Shown here: positions 7,100-15,921 of the stretch, piece by piece | How the letters are laid out: every line of letters starts with the position of its first letter | How positions within the stretch are numbered: position 1 is the stretch's first letter | Source of the DNA: Nitrospirota bacterium | GTDB taxonomy: Bacteria; Nitrospirota_A; Leptospirillia; Leptospirillales; Leptospirillaceae | Direction: 5' to 3' | DNA: 18,037 nt | Assembly (NCBI GenBank): GCA_027415455.1 | Contig: DAIBSV010000018.1 | Coordinates: 1 to 18,037, forward strand | Position numbers and translations under genes: made by a program | The notes under the pieces: generated by a model | The model's database searches: none | Seen by the model: the letters and a program-made list of their open reading frames with translations, nothing else | Told to the model about the DNA's origin: nothing

Positions 7100-7893
7100 T
7101 GCTTCTTGACCGTATCGTCGAGGAAAAACGAAAGGAAGTGGCGTTGGCCTCCAGGAGCCGTCCTCTCTCCCTCCTGGAAAAAGAGGTGGTGCGGGCCCCC
7201 TCCGTCCGCCGTTTCGTGTCACATTCTCCGACAATTTCCGGCCATCCCAGAATCATTGCGGAAATGAAAAGAAAGAGCCCTTCGAGAGGACTCATCAGGG
7301 ATCCCTACGATCCCGAGGATCTGGCGGAAAAATACAGAAAAGGGGGGGCTTCCGCCCTTTCCATTCTGACCGATGGCCCCTTCTTCGGAGGAGAACTCGG
7401 GGATCTTTCCCGGGTCAGAAAGACCCCTGCGGGAGAAGCTCTCCCCCTCCTCAGGAAGGATTTCATCCTGGATCCCTATCAGGTATGGGAGAGCCGTTGT
7501 GCGGGAGCGGACATCCTCCTCCTTATTGTCAGGATCCTGACGCAGGAAGAGCTTCGTAACCTGCTCGCACTGACCACCGATCTCTCCATGACCGCTCTCG
7601 TCGAGACCCACACGGAGAATGAGGTGGAAAGGGCTCTCGAAGCAGGATCCCGTCTCATCGGTGTCAACCATCGTGATCTCGACACCCTGACGATCGATCT
7701 CGATCGGGGGGCCCGTCTTGCACGGATGATTCCCGGGAATGTCGACAGGGTTGCGGAAAGCGGTCTCAAGACAAATGCGGATTTCAGGCGCATGGGCGAT
7801 CTTGGTTTCTCGGCGGTTCTCGTGGGGGAAAGTTTCCTTGCCTCCCCGGATCCACAGAAGGCGCTCGAGGAGTTCCGTGGCGCTCTGGATTAA
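7096..7893 (+). CDS. trpC: Indole-3-glycerol-phosphate synthase
   Basis: A 265-residue TIM-barrel enzyme that closes the indole ring from carboxyphenylamino-deoxyribulose phosphate. Visible active-site blocks are IIAEMKRKSPSRG (53-65), LSILTD (88-93), PLLRKDFILDPYQ (117-129), ALVETHTE (167-174), GVNHRDLDTL (189-198) and AESGL (220-224). They contain the catalytic lysines and glutamates expected for TrpC. The position usually read as Asn or Ser in the N-x-R-D-L block is His192 here, a tolerated-looking variant. Start 7096 gives an ATGA overlap with trpD and a classic opening (LLDRIVEEKRKEV). An upstream ATG at 7075 would add seven atypical residues. It is separate from trpF, unlike the fused enterobacterial protein. 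Confidence 0.95.
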   Translation: MMLLDRIVEEKRKEVALASRSRPLSLLEKEVVRAPSVRRFVSHSPTISGHPRIIAEMKRKSPSRGLIRDPYDPEDLAEKYRKGGASALSILTDGPFFGGELGDLSRVRKTPAGEALPLLRKDFILDPYQVWESRCAGADILLLIVRILTQEELRNLLALTTDLSMTALVETHTENEVERALEAGSRLIGVNHRDLDTLTIDLDRGARLARMIPGNVDRVAESGLKTNADFRRMGDLGFSAVLVGESFLASPDPQKALEEFRGALD

Positions 7894-8518
7894 AATATGC
7901 GGAATCACGAATCCCGCCGATGCCCGGCTTGTCGCCCTCTCGGGAGCGGATGCCGTCGGTCTGATCTTTTCCGAGAAGTCTCCACGGTTCGTGACCATTG
8001 CAGCTGCCCGTTCCATCTGTGCGGCCTTGCCCCCGTCCATGGAAAAGGTGGGCGTGTTTGTCCTGCCTGAGTGGGAGCGGATCGGGGCGATTCTGGAGGA
8101 GGTCCCTCTCGATGTGATCCAGTGGCATGGGGGGGATTTGGGAGCTGAAGGCTACGAAAGGCTCTCCCGTTTTGGACTTCCCTGGATCCATGCCGTACGC
8201 TGGACAGGGAGGGAACCTCTGTCATTTCCGCCTTCCGCCCGAAATCTTCTTGTGGAAGGATATTCGGAAAAGGCACCGGGGGGAACCGGTCAGTCGTGGG
8301 ATTACAGGCGACTTTCCTTTGCGGACTCCTCCCTGCCTCTGGTTTTGTCGGGAGGGCTCGCCCCGGAGACCGTGGGAGGGGTGCTGGAAAGCCTGGGAAC
8401 CCTTCGCCTGTCCGGCGTCGATGTCTCCTCCGGGGTCGAAAAGAGGCCTGGAATAAAAGATGAAGGGAAGGTTATGGAGTTTGTCCGTAATGTCCGGGAT
8501 TGGGAGAGAAACCAATGA
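7877..8518 (+). CDS. trpF: Phosphoribosylanthranilate isomerase
   Basis: A 213-residue TIM-barrel enzyme that isomerises phosphoribosylanthranilate by an Amadori rearrangement, just before TrpC acts. Catalytic Cys8 lies in [30 protein letters not shown], the substrate block GGTGQSWDY (135-143), [11 protein letters not shown] and GVDVSSGVE (180-188) are all present. The usual general-acid Asp (in LLDxxS-type sequences) aligns with Glu127 in [15 protein letters not shown], a conservative but notable change. The GTG start overlaps the end of trpC by 17 nt and has GAGGAG 4 nt upstream. A longer frame from 7739 lies inside trpC and is not credible. Its stop overlaps trpB in ATGA. The order trpC-trpF-trpB-trpA is a common bacterial one. 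Confidence 0.94.
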   Translation: MALWIKICGITNPADARLVALSGADAVGLIFSEKSPRFVTIAAARSICAALPPSMEKVGVFVLPEWERIGAILEEVPLDVIQWHGGDLGAEGYERLSRFGLPWIHAVRWTGREPLSFPPSARNLLVEGYSEKAPGGTGQSWDYRRLSFADSSLPLVLSGGLAPETVGGVLESLGTLRLSGVDVSSGVEKRPGIKDEGKVMEFVRNVRDWERNQ

Positions 8519-9762
8519 TGGAAGAGGGGGCCAAAACATTGTCGAAGAAAAAGGGTTCTCCGGTTCTTCCCGACATGCGGGGATATTTTGGGGAGTTTGG
8601 GGGACGATTCGTTTCCGAAACACTGATGTCGGCATTGATCGAGCTGGAGAACTCCTTTCGGAAGGCCTGGCGTGATGCAACCTTTCGGAAAGATTTCCGT
8701 GAGACCCTCGCAGAATATTCCGGAAGGCCGACGCCTCTGTATTTTGCAGAATCCCTCACTCGGAAAACGGGGGGGGCCGAGATCTGGCTCAAACGGGAAG
8801 ACCTGAACCACACAGGGGCCCACAAGATCACCAATGCAGTCGGCCAGGCCCTTCTGGCGAGGCGCATGGGAAAGGGTCGGTTGATTGCGGAAACGGGCGC
8901 GGGTCAACATGGGGTTGCAACGGCCACGGTGGCCGCCCGTCTTGGCTTTGAAAGCAGGATCTACATGGGTTCGGAGGATGTGAGACGGCAGTCCCTGAAT
9001 GTTTTTCGCATGAAATTGCTAGGCTCCGAGGTCTGTCCGGTGGATCTCGGCGGTAAAACACTGAAGGATGCCATCAGTGAAGCGTTGAGGGACTGGTCCC
9101 GGACGGTCCGCAATACCCACTATCTCCTGGGGACAGCCTTTGGCCCCCATCCCTTTCCACTCATCGTCCGTTCTTTTCAGTCTGTGATCGGCCAGGAGGT
9201 CCGCCGACAGATCCTGTCCGCGAAAGGAAAGCTGCCGGATGCCCTGGTCGCCTGTGTCGGCGGGGGGAGTAATGCGATCGGGCTATTCCATCCTTTCCTT
9301 GGGGAGGATTCGGTTCGCATGTTCGGTGTCGAGGCGGGGGGGCGCGCAATCGCACCGGGCGAGCATGCCGCCCGCTTCGCCGGCGGATCCGTTGGGGTCC
9401 TCCAGGGAACCCGAACCTATGTCCTTCAAAACCCGGACGGCCAGATAGAAAATACCCATTCCGTTTCGGCAGGTCTCGATTATTCGGCGGTGGGTCCTGA
9501 GCTCGCCTACTACCGGGATTCGGGCCGGATTATCTTTGACTGGATCGGGGATACGGATGCCCTCGACGCCTTTCAGGAGCTCTCCCGGCAGGAGGGAATC
9601 ATTCCGGCGCTCGAAAGCTCCCACGCCATCGCCTACGGCATTCGGCTCGCGCGTTCCATGTCTCGGGACCAGACGGTTGTCATCAACCTCTCCGGACGCG
9701 GGGACAAGGATGTGATGGAGGTCTCGAGAATCCTGTCGATGAAAGAGGTGGACAAAATATGA
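8515..9762 (+). CDS. trpB: Tryptophan synthase beta chain
   Basis: A 415-residue PLP enzyme that condenses indole with serine to give tryptophan, as the beta half of the alpha2-beta2 complex. The opening [16 protein letters not shown] is diagnostic of the TrpB1 type. The PLP lysine is K104 in [10 protein letters not shown], and E126 in [14 protein letters not shown] is the catalytic glutamate. The phosphate loop GGGSNAIG and the C-terminal NLSGRGDKD are present. Length is near the family norm, with a slightly long N-terminus (about 20 residues before the core). The ATG at 8515 has GGGAG 8 nt upstream and overlaps trpF in ATGA; a second ATG follows directly. It overlaps trpA in ATGA, as expected for two subunits made in equal amounts. 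Confidence 0.97.
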   Translation: MMEEGAKTLSKKKGSPVLPDMRGYFGEFGGRFVSETLMSALIELENSFRKAWRDATFRKDFRETLAEYSGRPTPLYFAESLTRKTGGAEIWLKREDLNHTGAHKITNAVGQALLARRMGKGRLIAETGAGQHGVATATVAARLGFESRIYMGSEDVRRQSLNVFRMKLLGSEVCPVDLGGKTLKDAISEALRDWSRTVRNTHYLLGTAFGPHPFPLIVRSFQSVIGQEVRRQILSAKGKLPDALVACVGGGSNAIGLFHPFLGEDSVRMFGVEAGGRAIAPGEHAARFAGGSVGVLQGTRTYVLQNPDGQIENTHSVSAGLDYSAVGPELAYYRDSGRIIFDWIGDTDALDAFQELSRQEGIIPALESSHAIAYGIRLARSMSRDQTVVINLSGRGDKDVMEVSRILSMKEVDKI

Positions 9763-10550
9763 CGGTCAAAAATAATGTGGCGCCACGATGGAAGCGTGGT
9801 GCGTCCCCGTCCCCTCTCATTCCCTACATTGTGGCCGGGGATCCCGATTTGGCGACCACGGCGACCTATCTCGACATGGCGGCGAAAAAAGGGATCTTTG
9901 CCGTCGAGCTCGGGATCCCGTTCTCGGACCCGACAGCCGATGGCCCGGTGATTCAGGCGGCCTCCCAACGGGCCCTTCGCCATGAAACCTCACTTGAAAG
10001 CATTTTGGGGTGGTTGTCGGGAATCCCCCGGAACAAACTTCCCGATCTCTATCTGATGACGTACTTCAACCTTTTTCATCATATGGGGGTGGAGAGATTC
10101 TGCAGGGAGGCCCAGCGGTCAGGGCGGATCGCCGGCGTCGTCATACCGGACCTTTCCTATGAAGATGGAGCCCTTTATCGTCCGGTGTTCAGGAGATATG
10201 GGATCAATGTCGTAGGATTCGTCTCGCCGACCACGCCCCCTGAGCGGGCCCGGAGAATAGTCAGGGATTCCCGCGGATTTGTTTATTATGTTGGACTGAT
10301 GGGGACGACGGGAAGCGCCCTGACCCTTAGCGATGAAACACGTCAAGTGGTCTCGACCCTTCGTCAATGGACCCGTATACCGGTCTGTGTCGGTTTCGGG
10401 ATTTCCTCCGGCGAAATGGCTGAAGAGATTCTTGAGTTTGCCGATGGAGTGATTGTCGGAAGCCGATTGGTCCTGGATGAAAGAGATCCCGACAGGTGGA
10501 GAAAAACCTTCGAGGAGTTTTTGAACGCGGCAGGAAAGGGCAGGAAATGA
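9759..10550 (+). CDS. trpA: Tryptophan synthase alpha chain
   Basis: A 263-residue TIM-barrel subunit that releases indole from indole-3-glycerol phosphate and passes it through the tunnel to TrpB. The catalytic Glu lies in [11 protein letters not shown], and the catalytic Asp in the following [44 protein letters not shown] and the phosphate loop VGFGISSGE fit the family. Loop 6, often a V/L-S-x-x-GVTG sequence, reads [12 protein letters not shown], a variant but with the TG retained. Length is normal. The ATG overlaps the trpB stop, and its own stop overlaps the accD start in ATGA. The last gene of the tryptophan pathway is therefore directly coupled to a fatty-acid gene. Confidence 0.96.
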   Translation: MTVKNNVAPRWKRGASPSPLIPYIVAGDPDLATTATYLDMAAKKGIFAVELGIPFSDPTADGPVIQAASQRALRHETSLESILGWLSGIPRNKLPDLYLMTYFNLFHHMGVERFCREAQRSGRIAGVVIPDLSYEDGALYRPVFRRYGINVVGFVSPTTPPERARRIVRDSRGFVYYVGLMGTTGSALTLSDETRQVVSTLRQWTRIPVCVGFGISSGEMAEEILEFADGVIVGSRLVLDERDPDRWRKTFEEFLNAAGKGRK

Positions 10551-11479
10551 AAGAAAAAAAGCGAACTGGGTGGCTTGAGAAAAGGGAAAAGGAAGGCAAT
10601 TCGACGGGAGCTCTCCCTCTCGATTCTCCGGAGACGGAAAAAAAGGTGAGGATTCCGGAGGGGCTCTGGATCAAGTGCAACCATTGCCGGCAAATCATCT
10701 ACCGAAAAGAGGTGGACCGCGCTGGAAAGGTCTGCCCAAAGTGCAACTATCACTTTCCGATCACTCTTGCCGAACGTCTCGAGCAAATGGTGGATCCCGG
10801 GACCTTTGAGGAGTTTGCGGCCGATGTCGTTTCCTCCGACCCGCTCCATTTTACAGATAGCCAGCGCTACGTCGACCGTTTGCGGTCGGCACAGAAAAAA
10901 ACCGGCCTGGAAGACGCCATTCGTGTTGGAGAATGCAGGATCATGGACCTGCCTGCGGTTCTGGGGGTCTTTTCGTTCCATTTTATGGGCGGTTCCATGG
11001 GATCGGTCGTTGGAGAGAAAGTTGTTCGGGCGGCAGACAGGGCGCTTGAGAAGAAGCTGCCGCTCCTTCTGGTGACGGCATCCGGGGGAGCACGGATGCA
11101 GGAAGGAATCTTTTCGCTTATGCAGATGGCGAGAACCTCTTCGGCCGTCGGCCGACTGAAGAAAGCCGGACTCCCTTATCTGACGGTCCTGACCGATCCG
11201 ACATTCGGAGGAGTCACCGCGAGCTTTGCAATGCTGGGGGATGTCATCATTGCCGAGCCTCGTGCCTTGATCGGTTTTGCCGGACCGCGTGTCATTGAGC
11301 AAACGATCCGGCAGCAGCTTCCGGAAGGCTTTCAAAGAGCCGAGTTCCTTCTCGAACACGGATTTGTCGATATGATCGTTGAAAGAAAGAAGCTCAAGGA
11401 AACTTTGGCGCAAATTCTTTGCCATCTTGGCTCCGCACGCAGGACGGAGGCTTCGTGCCAGGGGAGCCAGGCGGGTTGA
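10547..11479 (+). CDS. accD: Acetyl-CoA carboxylase carboxyltransferase subunit beta
   Basis: A 310-residue subunit that, with AccA, transfers the carboxyl group from biotin on AccB to acetyl-CoA, giving malonyl-CoA for fatty-acid synthesis. The N-terminal zinc ribbon is complete (C44-x2-C47 and C63-x2-C66), preceded by a polar, lysine-rich lead of about 35 residues. The crotonase-type fold shows ASGGARMQEG, TDPTFGGVTASFAMLGD and GFAGPRVIEQTI, all signature blocks. The ATG at 10547 overlaps the trpA stop with AGGAA close by; an upstream in-frame start lies inside trpA and is less likely. No accA is in the window. accD followed by folC next to trp genes is an arrangement known from other bacteria, notably Proteobacteria. 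Confidence 0.96.
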   Translation: MKEKKRTGWLEKREKEGNSTGALPLDSPETEKKVRIPEGLWIKCNHCRQIIYRKEVDRAGKVCPKCNYHFPITLAERLEQMVDPGTFEEFAADVVSSDPLHFTDSQRYVDRLRSAQKKTGLEDAIRVGECRIMDLPAVLGVFSFHFMGGSMGSVVGEKVVRAADRALEKKLPLLLVTASGGARMQEGIFSLMQMARTSSAVGRLKKAGLPYLTVLTDPTFGGVTASFAMLGDVIIAEPRALIGFAGPRVIEQTIRQQLPEGFQRAEFLLEHGFVDMIVERKKLKETLAQILCHLGSARRTEASCQGSQAG

Positions 11480-12861
11480 GTTCCCCTTCCGCCGCGGATA
11501 TTCTCGCACGTCTGGGTCGATTCGGGATTCATCCCGGTCTCGACCGGATGCGCCTTGCCCTGGATTTGCTGGGCCATCCGGAAAAAGGACCGGCGACTTT
11601 CCAGATCGTCGGGACCAACGGAAAAGGGTCGACGGCGGCGGCCATCGACGCGATACTTCTCTCGGCCGGGTATCGGACCGGACGATACACCTCTCCCCAT
11701 CTTTTCGATGTCCGGGAACGAATTCTGATTTCAGGAGAACTCATTTCGGCACCCCTGTTTGAAGATCTTGTCAGGGATGTCGATTCCCTTTGCCGTCGCC
11801 ATCAGCTCACCCTGACATTCTTTGAGTTTCTGACAGTGGTGGCGTTTCTGGCGTTTTCCCAGGCTAGATGCGAGGTCCTTGTTCTTGAGGCAGGTCTGGG
11901 AGGTCGCTGGGATGCAACGACCGCCTCTCGCCCTCTTCTGACGGTTCTGACCCAGGTGGGGCTTGATCATGAAGAGATTCTAGGAAAAGGGATCGAAAGG
12001 ATCTTTGCGGAAAAAGTGGCGGTTGGAAGGGTCGGAAAGCCTTTTGTGGCGACCCTTCACGATCCTTCATTGAGGGAGAAATTCCTTGAACTCTCTCGCG
12101 ATGAGGGCTTCATTCCTGTCCTGGACGGAAGAGACTTTGAAGGAGTGTGGGCCTCCCCTGACAATCTTGTCGGGGATCCGCGCCCTCTCAAATATCGGGG
12201 ACGATGGGGCATCCGGGAGTATGCATCCACCTTGTCCGCGACATACCAGATCGACAATCTGTCGAATGCCATCGCAGCATTGGAGTGGAGTCCTCTTTCC
12301 ATTCCCCACCACGCTTTCAGGGATGGACTTCTGACCCTGGAGAATCCGGGACGGCTCGAAACGGTTCAGAAAACTCCACCGATTCTACTGGACGGGGCCC
12401 ACAACCCGCCTGCGATTCAGGCGCTCTGTCAGGCCCTCAAGGACCGATTCGGTCCCTCAGTGGAGTTCGGATTTTTCCTTGCGATCCATTTGGTCAAGGA
12501 TTGGAAGGAAATGATCCGATTGCTCGCACCGGTGGGTCAGTCATTTTTTTTGACGGAGTCTCCGAAGGGCGGGATGACCGCTCATCCGATGGAAGGCGCT
12601 TGGGTTCCCCCCTCTCAAATGGCCGAGGTTCTTAGGAGCATGAATCTGCTCCAGCCCGGGAGGCTCGAGATAAGGGAAGGAGATCGAGACACGCTTCTCG
12701 AAGAGGCCATTGAATGGGCGATGGCCAAAGAAAATCGCGTCCTTGTCGTCACCGGATCCCTTTACCTTGTCGGAGCCGTCCGGCCATTTTTCAGACCCTT
12801 GTCGGAGCCCCCGCTTTTCTCCTCGAACGAACGGGATCTTCCGGGAACGATCCTCTCTTGA
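11476..12861 (+). CDS. folC: Folylpolyglutamate synthase / dihydrofolate synthase
   Basis: A 461-residue Mur-ligase-type enzyme that adds glutamate to dihydropteroate and/or folates. The ATP loop is GTNGKGST (46-53), followed by TGRYTSPHLFDVRERI, the Mur-ligase block EAGLGGRWDATT, the metal and ATP region QVGLDHEEILG, and the C-terminal domain opening LLDGAHNPPA. These are standard FolC features, and length is in range. I chose the TTG at 11476 because it forms a TTGA overlap with the accD stop and has GGGGAG 8 nt upstream. GTG at 11455 (GGAGG 4 nt upstream) is a fair alternative; TTG at 11419 is less likely. Whether it has both synthase activities cannot be read from sequence alone. Confidence 0.94.
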   Translation: MSSPSAADILARLGRFGIHPGLDRMRLALDLLGHPEKGPATFQIVGTNGKGSTAAAIDAILLSAGYRTGRYTSPHLFDVRERILISGELISAPLFEDLVRDVDSLCRRHQLTLTFFEFLTVVAFLAFSQARCEVLVLEAGLGGRWDATTASRPLLTVLTQVGLDHEEILGKGIERIFAEKVAVGRVGKPFVATLHDPSLREKFLELSRDEGFIPVLDGRDFEGVWASPDNLVGDPRPLKYRGRWGIREYASTLSATYQIDNLSNAIAALEWSPLSIPHHAFRDGLLTLENPGRLETVQKTPPILLDGAHNPPAIQALCQALKDRFGPSVEFGFFLAIHLVKDWKEMIRLLAPVGQSFFLTESPKGGMTAHPMEGAWVPPSQMAEVLRSMNLLQPGRLEIREGDRDTLLEEAIEWAMAKENRVLVVTGSLYLVGAVRPFFRPLSEPPLFSSNERDLPGTILS

Positions 12862-15134
12862 AGACGCGGAAGGCTTTTTTTCTTTTTCATGCCAGTCTCC
12901 TTCTCCTGGTCGCATGGATGTTCTTTGCGGACCAACCACATGCGGCAATGGCCGCCTCTCCCCCCTCCGCCACCCCGGACAAGGTCGTTGTTCTCGCAGA
13001 CAGGATTCGTCTCAATAAAAAAACGAATCTTTTGCATGCCAATGGCCATGCCTTCATCTCAAGGGCTCCATGGACCCTTCGGGCCGATTCCATTATTTTG
13101 AACAAGAAAACAAGCGTCGTCTGGGGTGCGGGACATGTCATCTTCAAGGGGCCGAGGACGACGATGAAAGGCGATCGGATCCGGGCAAACCTTCTGACAG
13201 GAGAAGCCGTCCTCTACCACGGCAAGGTCAAGACCCAGCAATACTACTCCATGAACAATACCCAGATTTTGTACACCTACCATATACGGGGCGAAGAGAT
13301 CCACCGGAAGGACCACAAGCATTATCATGTGGAAAAAGGAACGGTGACGACCTGCACCTGCGGAAAAGATGAGAATCCGGCATGGGATATTTCGACAAAC
13401 TCGGGAGACATGACTCTTGGAGATTCCTTTGCGGGCTCGGGAAACAATCTGGACATCAAGGGAGTCCCCGCTTTGTATATGCCCTATTTTTCTTTTCCGG
13501 TCGCCTCGAAAAAAACAGGGTTCCTGTTTCCTTTTGTCCAGGAAAACACGGTGCAGGGACTGGTTTTCTACGATTCCTTTTTCTGGAATATCGATCCGTC
13601 CTATGATCTGACTGTCACCTTTGACGACATGACGAACTTCGGAATCGGCGAGGGGATCACTTACCGTCAGGCAATGAGCGACTACCAGAACCTGTCGATC
13701 AACATCACCAACCAGGCCATCGACTATCAGGCGCTGGGACTTCGGACGAATGTCTCGTCGACCACGGATCTTTATTCCTACAACACCGACAACCTGTCGA
13801 TCATGGGGAACATCAACTACGTCAATGCCCAGGATTTCTACCAGCTCATGAGCGTTGGATCGACCATGAGCTTCGATCCCCAGCTGCTGTCCTCCTTTTT
13901 TGTAAACGCCTATCAGGACAACAGCGAAATCAATCTGATCGCGGACTACAACCAGGATATTTTTCCGGGTCTGAATACGACAGTGTCGAAGCTCCCCCAG
14001 GGCAGCGCAAGCGTCTACGACTACGCCCTTGGGACATCGGGGCTTTATTTTTCGTCATTTCTCTCGGGGGCGAACATCGAAAGCGGACCGCTCTTTTTCC
14101 AGCGGGGTTTGATCTATCCGCACGTCACGGGATCCTATGTCCTGGGAGATGGGGCGGTGATCCTGACCCCTCATGCCGGCGTCGTCACGACGGCCTACAG
14201 CCAAGGATACCAGACGGCCAGTCCTTATGATCAGGTGGTTCCCAATGCGGGGATCGGGGCGCAATCGACCATTGAGCGCGATTTTCAGATGTCGGGCGGG
14301 GGAACCCTGACGCATCAGCTCCAGATGGACGCCGACTTCGACTGGGCGCCGCAGAACAATGAAACCCAGATTATTCAGAGCGGATTTTCCGACAATATTC
14401 TTGGCATGAACGCCGTAACGCTTGCTTTGACGCAGCGCCTTTTCTATTCAGGGTCCGAAGGGTCCAAGGAGCTCGTTTCCTTCAAGCTGGCCGACACCTA
14501 CGACTACCAGACCATTCATTCCTCCTCACAGCCGATGTTTTTCGGCGGACAGACCCTAATCGATCCCTTCCTTCCCATCGACACCCCATACTCCCCGGTC
14601 TACGGGTCGATCCACGTGCTTCCCGGGCAACCGGTCTCCTTTTTTGCCGAGGGGTTCTACGACTTTACCCAAAAGTCCCTTGTGACGGAGGATACGGCCA
14701 TTTCATTCAATCAGGCCGCCTTTGCGCCGGCGCCTGTCATGCTGAACGCCATGCTGGCCCAGACATCGGCGCACACGGGAAATATCCCCATCATGGGAAA
14801 CTTCTTCAATCCTTATGAAATTACGGAGACCTATAATCAGCCGTTCGGAACAAACTTCCTCGTCCCATATCTCGGAATCACGACACAAATGGGGCTCTAT
14901 CTTGGAAGGGCCTATTACTATGATCTGGGTCAGGGGCCGGGATCGGGAGCCCAGATGGAGTCCTTCAATTTCGGCTACAACGGACAGTGCTGGTCAGGAG
15001 CGTTCATGTATTACATTGTGAATGAGCCCGCTCCGCTTCCTGTCCAGACCGGCTTCGGTTTTACCGTCAGCCTGAATGGGGTGGCGGCTCTTGCTCCGAT
15101 CATGAACGTGATCGCACCCCCTGTTGTTCCCTGA
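12858..15134 (+). CDS. lptD: LPS-assembly outer-membrane protein LptD (OstA/Imp)
   Basis: A 758-residue outer-membrane protein that should insert lipopolysaccharide into the outer leaflet as the end of the Lpt bridge. The TTG at 12858 forms TTGA with the folC stop and opens a clean signal peptide: basic KTRK, a hydrophobic core, then AMA before cleavage near residue 32. An OstA-type beta-jellyroll domain follows (about 41-150; VLADRIRLNKKTNLLHANGHA). The LptD hallmark then appears: C166 and C168, PAWDI, GVPALYMPYFSFPV and KKTGFLFPF. The rest is beta-barrel-like, rich in alternating aromatic and polar residues. A single C-terminal cysteine (C711, QCW) could form the disulphide known between the two domains in E. 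coli LptD. Starting further upstream would add a peptide encoded within folC. It ends the train, 10 nt from a convergent gene. Confidence 0.9.
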   Translation: MKTRKAFFLFHASLLLLVAWMFFADQPHAAMAASPPSATPDKVVVLADRIRLNKKTNLLHANGHAFISRAPWTLRADSIILNKKTSVVWGAGHVIFKGPRTTMKGDRIRANLLTGEAVLYHGKVKTQQYYSMNNTQILYTYHIRGEEIHRKDHKHYHVEKGTVTTCTCGKDENPAWDISTNSGDMTLGDSFAGSGNNLDIKGVPALYMPYFSFPVASKKTGFLFPFVQENTVQGLVFYDSFFWNIDPSYDLTVTFDDMTNFGIGEGITYRQAMSDYQNLSINITNQAIDYQALGLRTNVSSTTDLYSYNTDNLSIMGNINYVNAQDFYQLMSVGSTMSFDPQLLSSFFVNAYQDNSEINLIADYNQDIFPGLNTTVSKLPQGSASVYDYALGTSGLYFSSFLSGANIESGPLFFQRGLIYPHVTGSYVLGDGAVILTPHAGVVTTAYSQGYQTASPYDQVVPNAGIGAQSTIERDFQMSGGGTLTHQLQMDADFDWAPQNNETQIIQSGFSDNILGMNAVTLALTQRLFYSGSEGSKELVSFKLADTYDYQTIHSSSQPMFFGGQTLIDPFLPIDTPYSPVYGSIHVLPGQPVSFFAEGFYDFTQKSLVTEDTAISFNQAAFAPAPVMLNAMLAQTSAHTGNIPIMGNFFNPYEITETYNQPFGTNFLVPYLGITTQMGLYLGRAYYYDLGQGPGSGAQMESFNFGYNGQCWSGAFMYYIVNEPAPLPVQTGFGFTVSLNGVAALAPIMNVIAPPVVP

Positions 15135-15143
15135 GGAAACAGG
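15120..15143. other. Hairpin at the lptD/M14 convergence
   Basis: CCTGT (15120-15124) can pair with ACAGG (15139-15143) and TTCC (15127-15130) with GGAA (15135-15138). This makes a 9-bp stem with a 2-nt bulge and a CTGA loop that holds the lptD stop codon. There is no U tract on either strand, so it is not a classical intrinsic terminator. It could still slow polymerase or stabilise 3' ends between the two converging genes. Confidence 0.3.
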
Positions 15144-15144
15144 A

Positions 15145-15921
15145 TCACGGATTCCAGCAGGAAAGGACAGTCCGGAGGGAAAGAAGGTGCATCGCCACGC
15201 GTTCGTCGAGAGGAAGTTTCGGCGGTGTCTCAAAGGTCAGAGTCCGGTTGGCCCCAAGTTTTTTCAGGTAGAGGCCCTGGGGCGCCCCCTTTCGGAAGGT
15301 GCGCGGAATTGGGCGGGAGGTCCTTAAGATCAAACCATCGTTTGCTGCCATTCCTTCAATGATGGACGATTCATTGATAGGATGACCCGCCTTTCGCAAG
15401 GCTGAAATGATCGAAGGACCAAAGGCCTCCGATTCGGAGGGGGAAAGTTCGTAAAGGTAAAAGCCTGGTGTGTCGACATCTTCGTGAAGGTCGACAAAAA
15501 GATCGACAGATCGTCGGCGGTAGTCATCCATCAAAAAACGAATTTCGGCGGGAGGGGTCGGAGAGCCGAATGTTCTGTTCAGGTCGGTCCCAGATTGATT
15601 GCTCCGCTGTCTCAGGTCAAATCCTGTCGGGTTGATGAGGGGAACAATTTCGACATGGCAGCAGGCGAATTCAGGCCAGTCGTCAGGAAAGCGCTCCAGG
15701 AGGGAGAGAATGGCATGGGGACCGGCGGGTTCGTCCCCATGGATTCCTGCTGCGATCAGAATTCTTGGGGAATGTCCTTCGGTCTTCCTCGAGAGCGAAA
15801 GGATTGGAATGGAGGCTCCATTGAAGTCGATCTTTCCAAGAACTCTCGATCGGAACCCCGCTTTCGTGGATATCTTTCGAACTAGTTCTGTATAAGCGCG
15901 ACTTTCCAGGATTTCCGTCAT
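15145..15921 (-). CDS. M14-family zinc carboxypeptidase / aspartoacylase-like hydrolase
   Basis: A 258-residue metallohydrolase. The first zinc motif is H61 and E64 in AGIHGDEPAG. The third ligand is probably H146 in VDLHED, and the catalytic glutamate is probably E231 in LTFETP. The substrate-binding stretch INPTGFDLRQRSN...GTDLNRTFG (about 96-119) is typical of M14 enzymes. The compact length and HGDEPAG style match succinylglutamate desuccinylase/aspartoacylase and MpaA-like (murein peptide amidase) members; I cannot choose between peptide and N-acyl amino-acid substrates. There is no clear signal peptide, so it is probably cytosolic. The ATG at 15921 forms ATGA with the nadK stop and has a GGGGTGGA ribosome site; an ATG 12 nt earlier is the alternative. 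It is co-transcribed with nadK and convergent with lptD. Confidence 0.82.
   Translation of the reverse strand: MTEILESRAYTELVRKISTKAGFRSRVLGKIDFNGASIPILSLSRKTEGHSPRILIAAGIHGDEPAGPHAILSLLERFPDDWPEFACCHVEIVPLINPTGFDLRQRSNQSGTDLNRTFGSPTPPAEIRFLMDDYRRRSVDLFVDLHEDVDTPGFYLYELSPSESEAFGPSIISALRKAGHPINESSIIEGMAANDGLILRTSRPIPRTFRKGAPQGLYLKKLGANRTLTFETPPKLPLDERVAMHLLSLRTVLSCWNP

Noticed and set aside
7739..7876. 46-residue N-terminal extension of TrpF in the same frame
   Set aside because: It overlaps trpC coding sequence and is arginine-rich with no homology. The family start, with GAGGAG upstream, is at 7877.
7219..8040. 273-codon minus-strand open frame opposite trpC/trpF
   Set aside because: Low-complexity charged composition with no motif, and fully covered by trpC and trpF on the other strand.
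10364..11509. 381-codon open frame on the minus strand, antisense to accD and trpA
   Set aside because: It lies wholly opposite well-identified genes, has no ribosome site or recognisable domain, and such shadows are common in GC-rich coding DNA.
12714..12857. 48-residue N-terminal extension of LptD
   Set aside because: It lies inside folC and would bury the signal peptide that begins at 12858.
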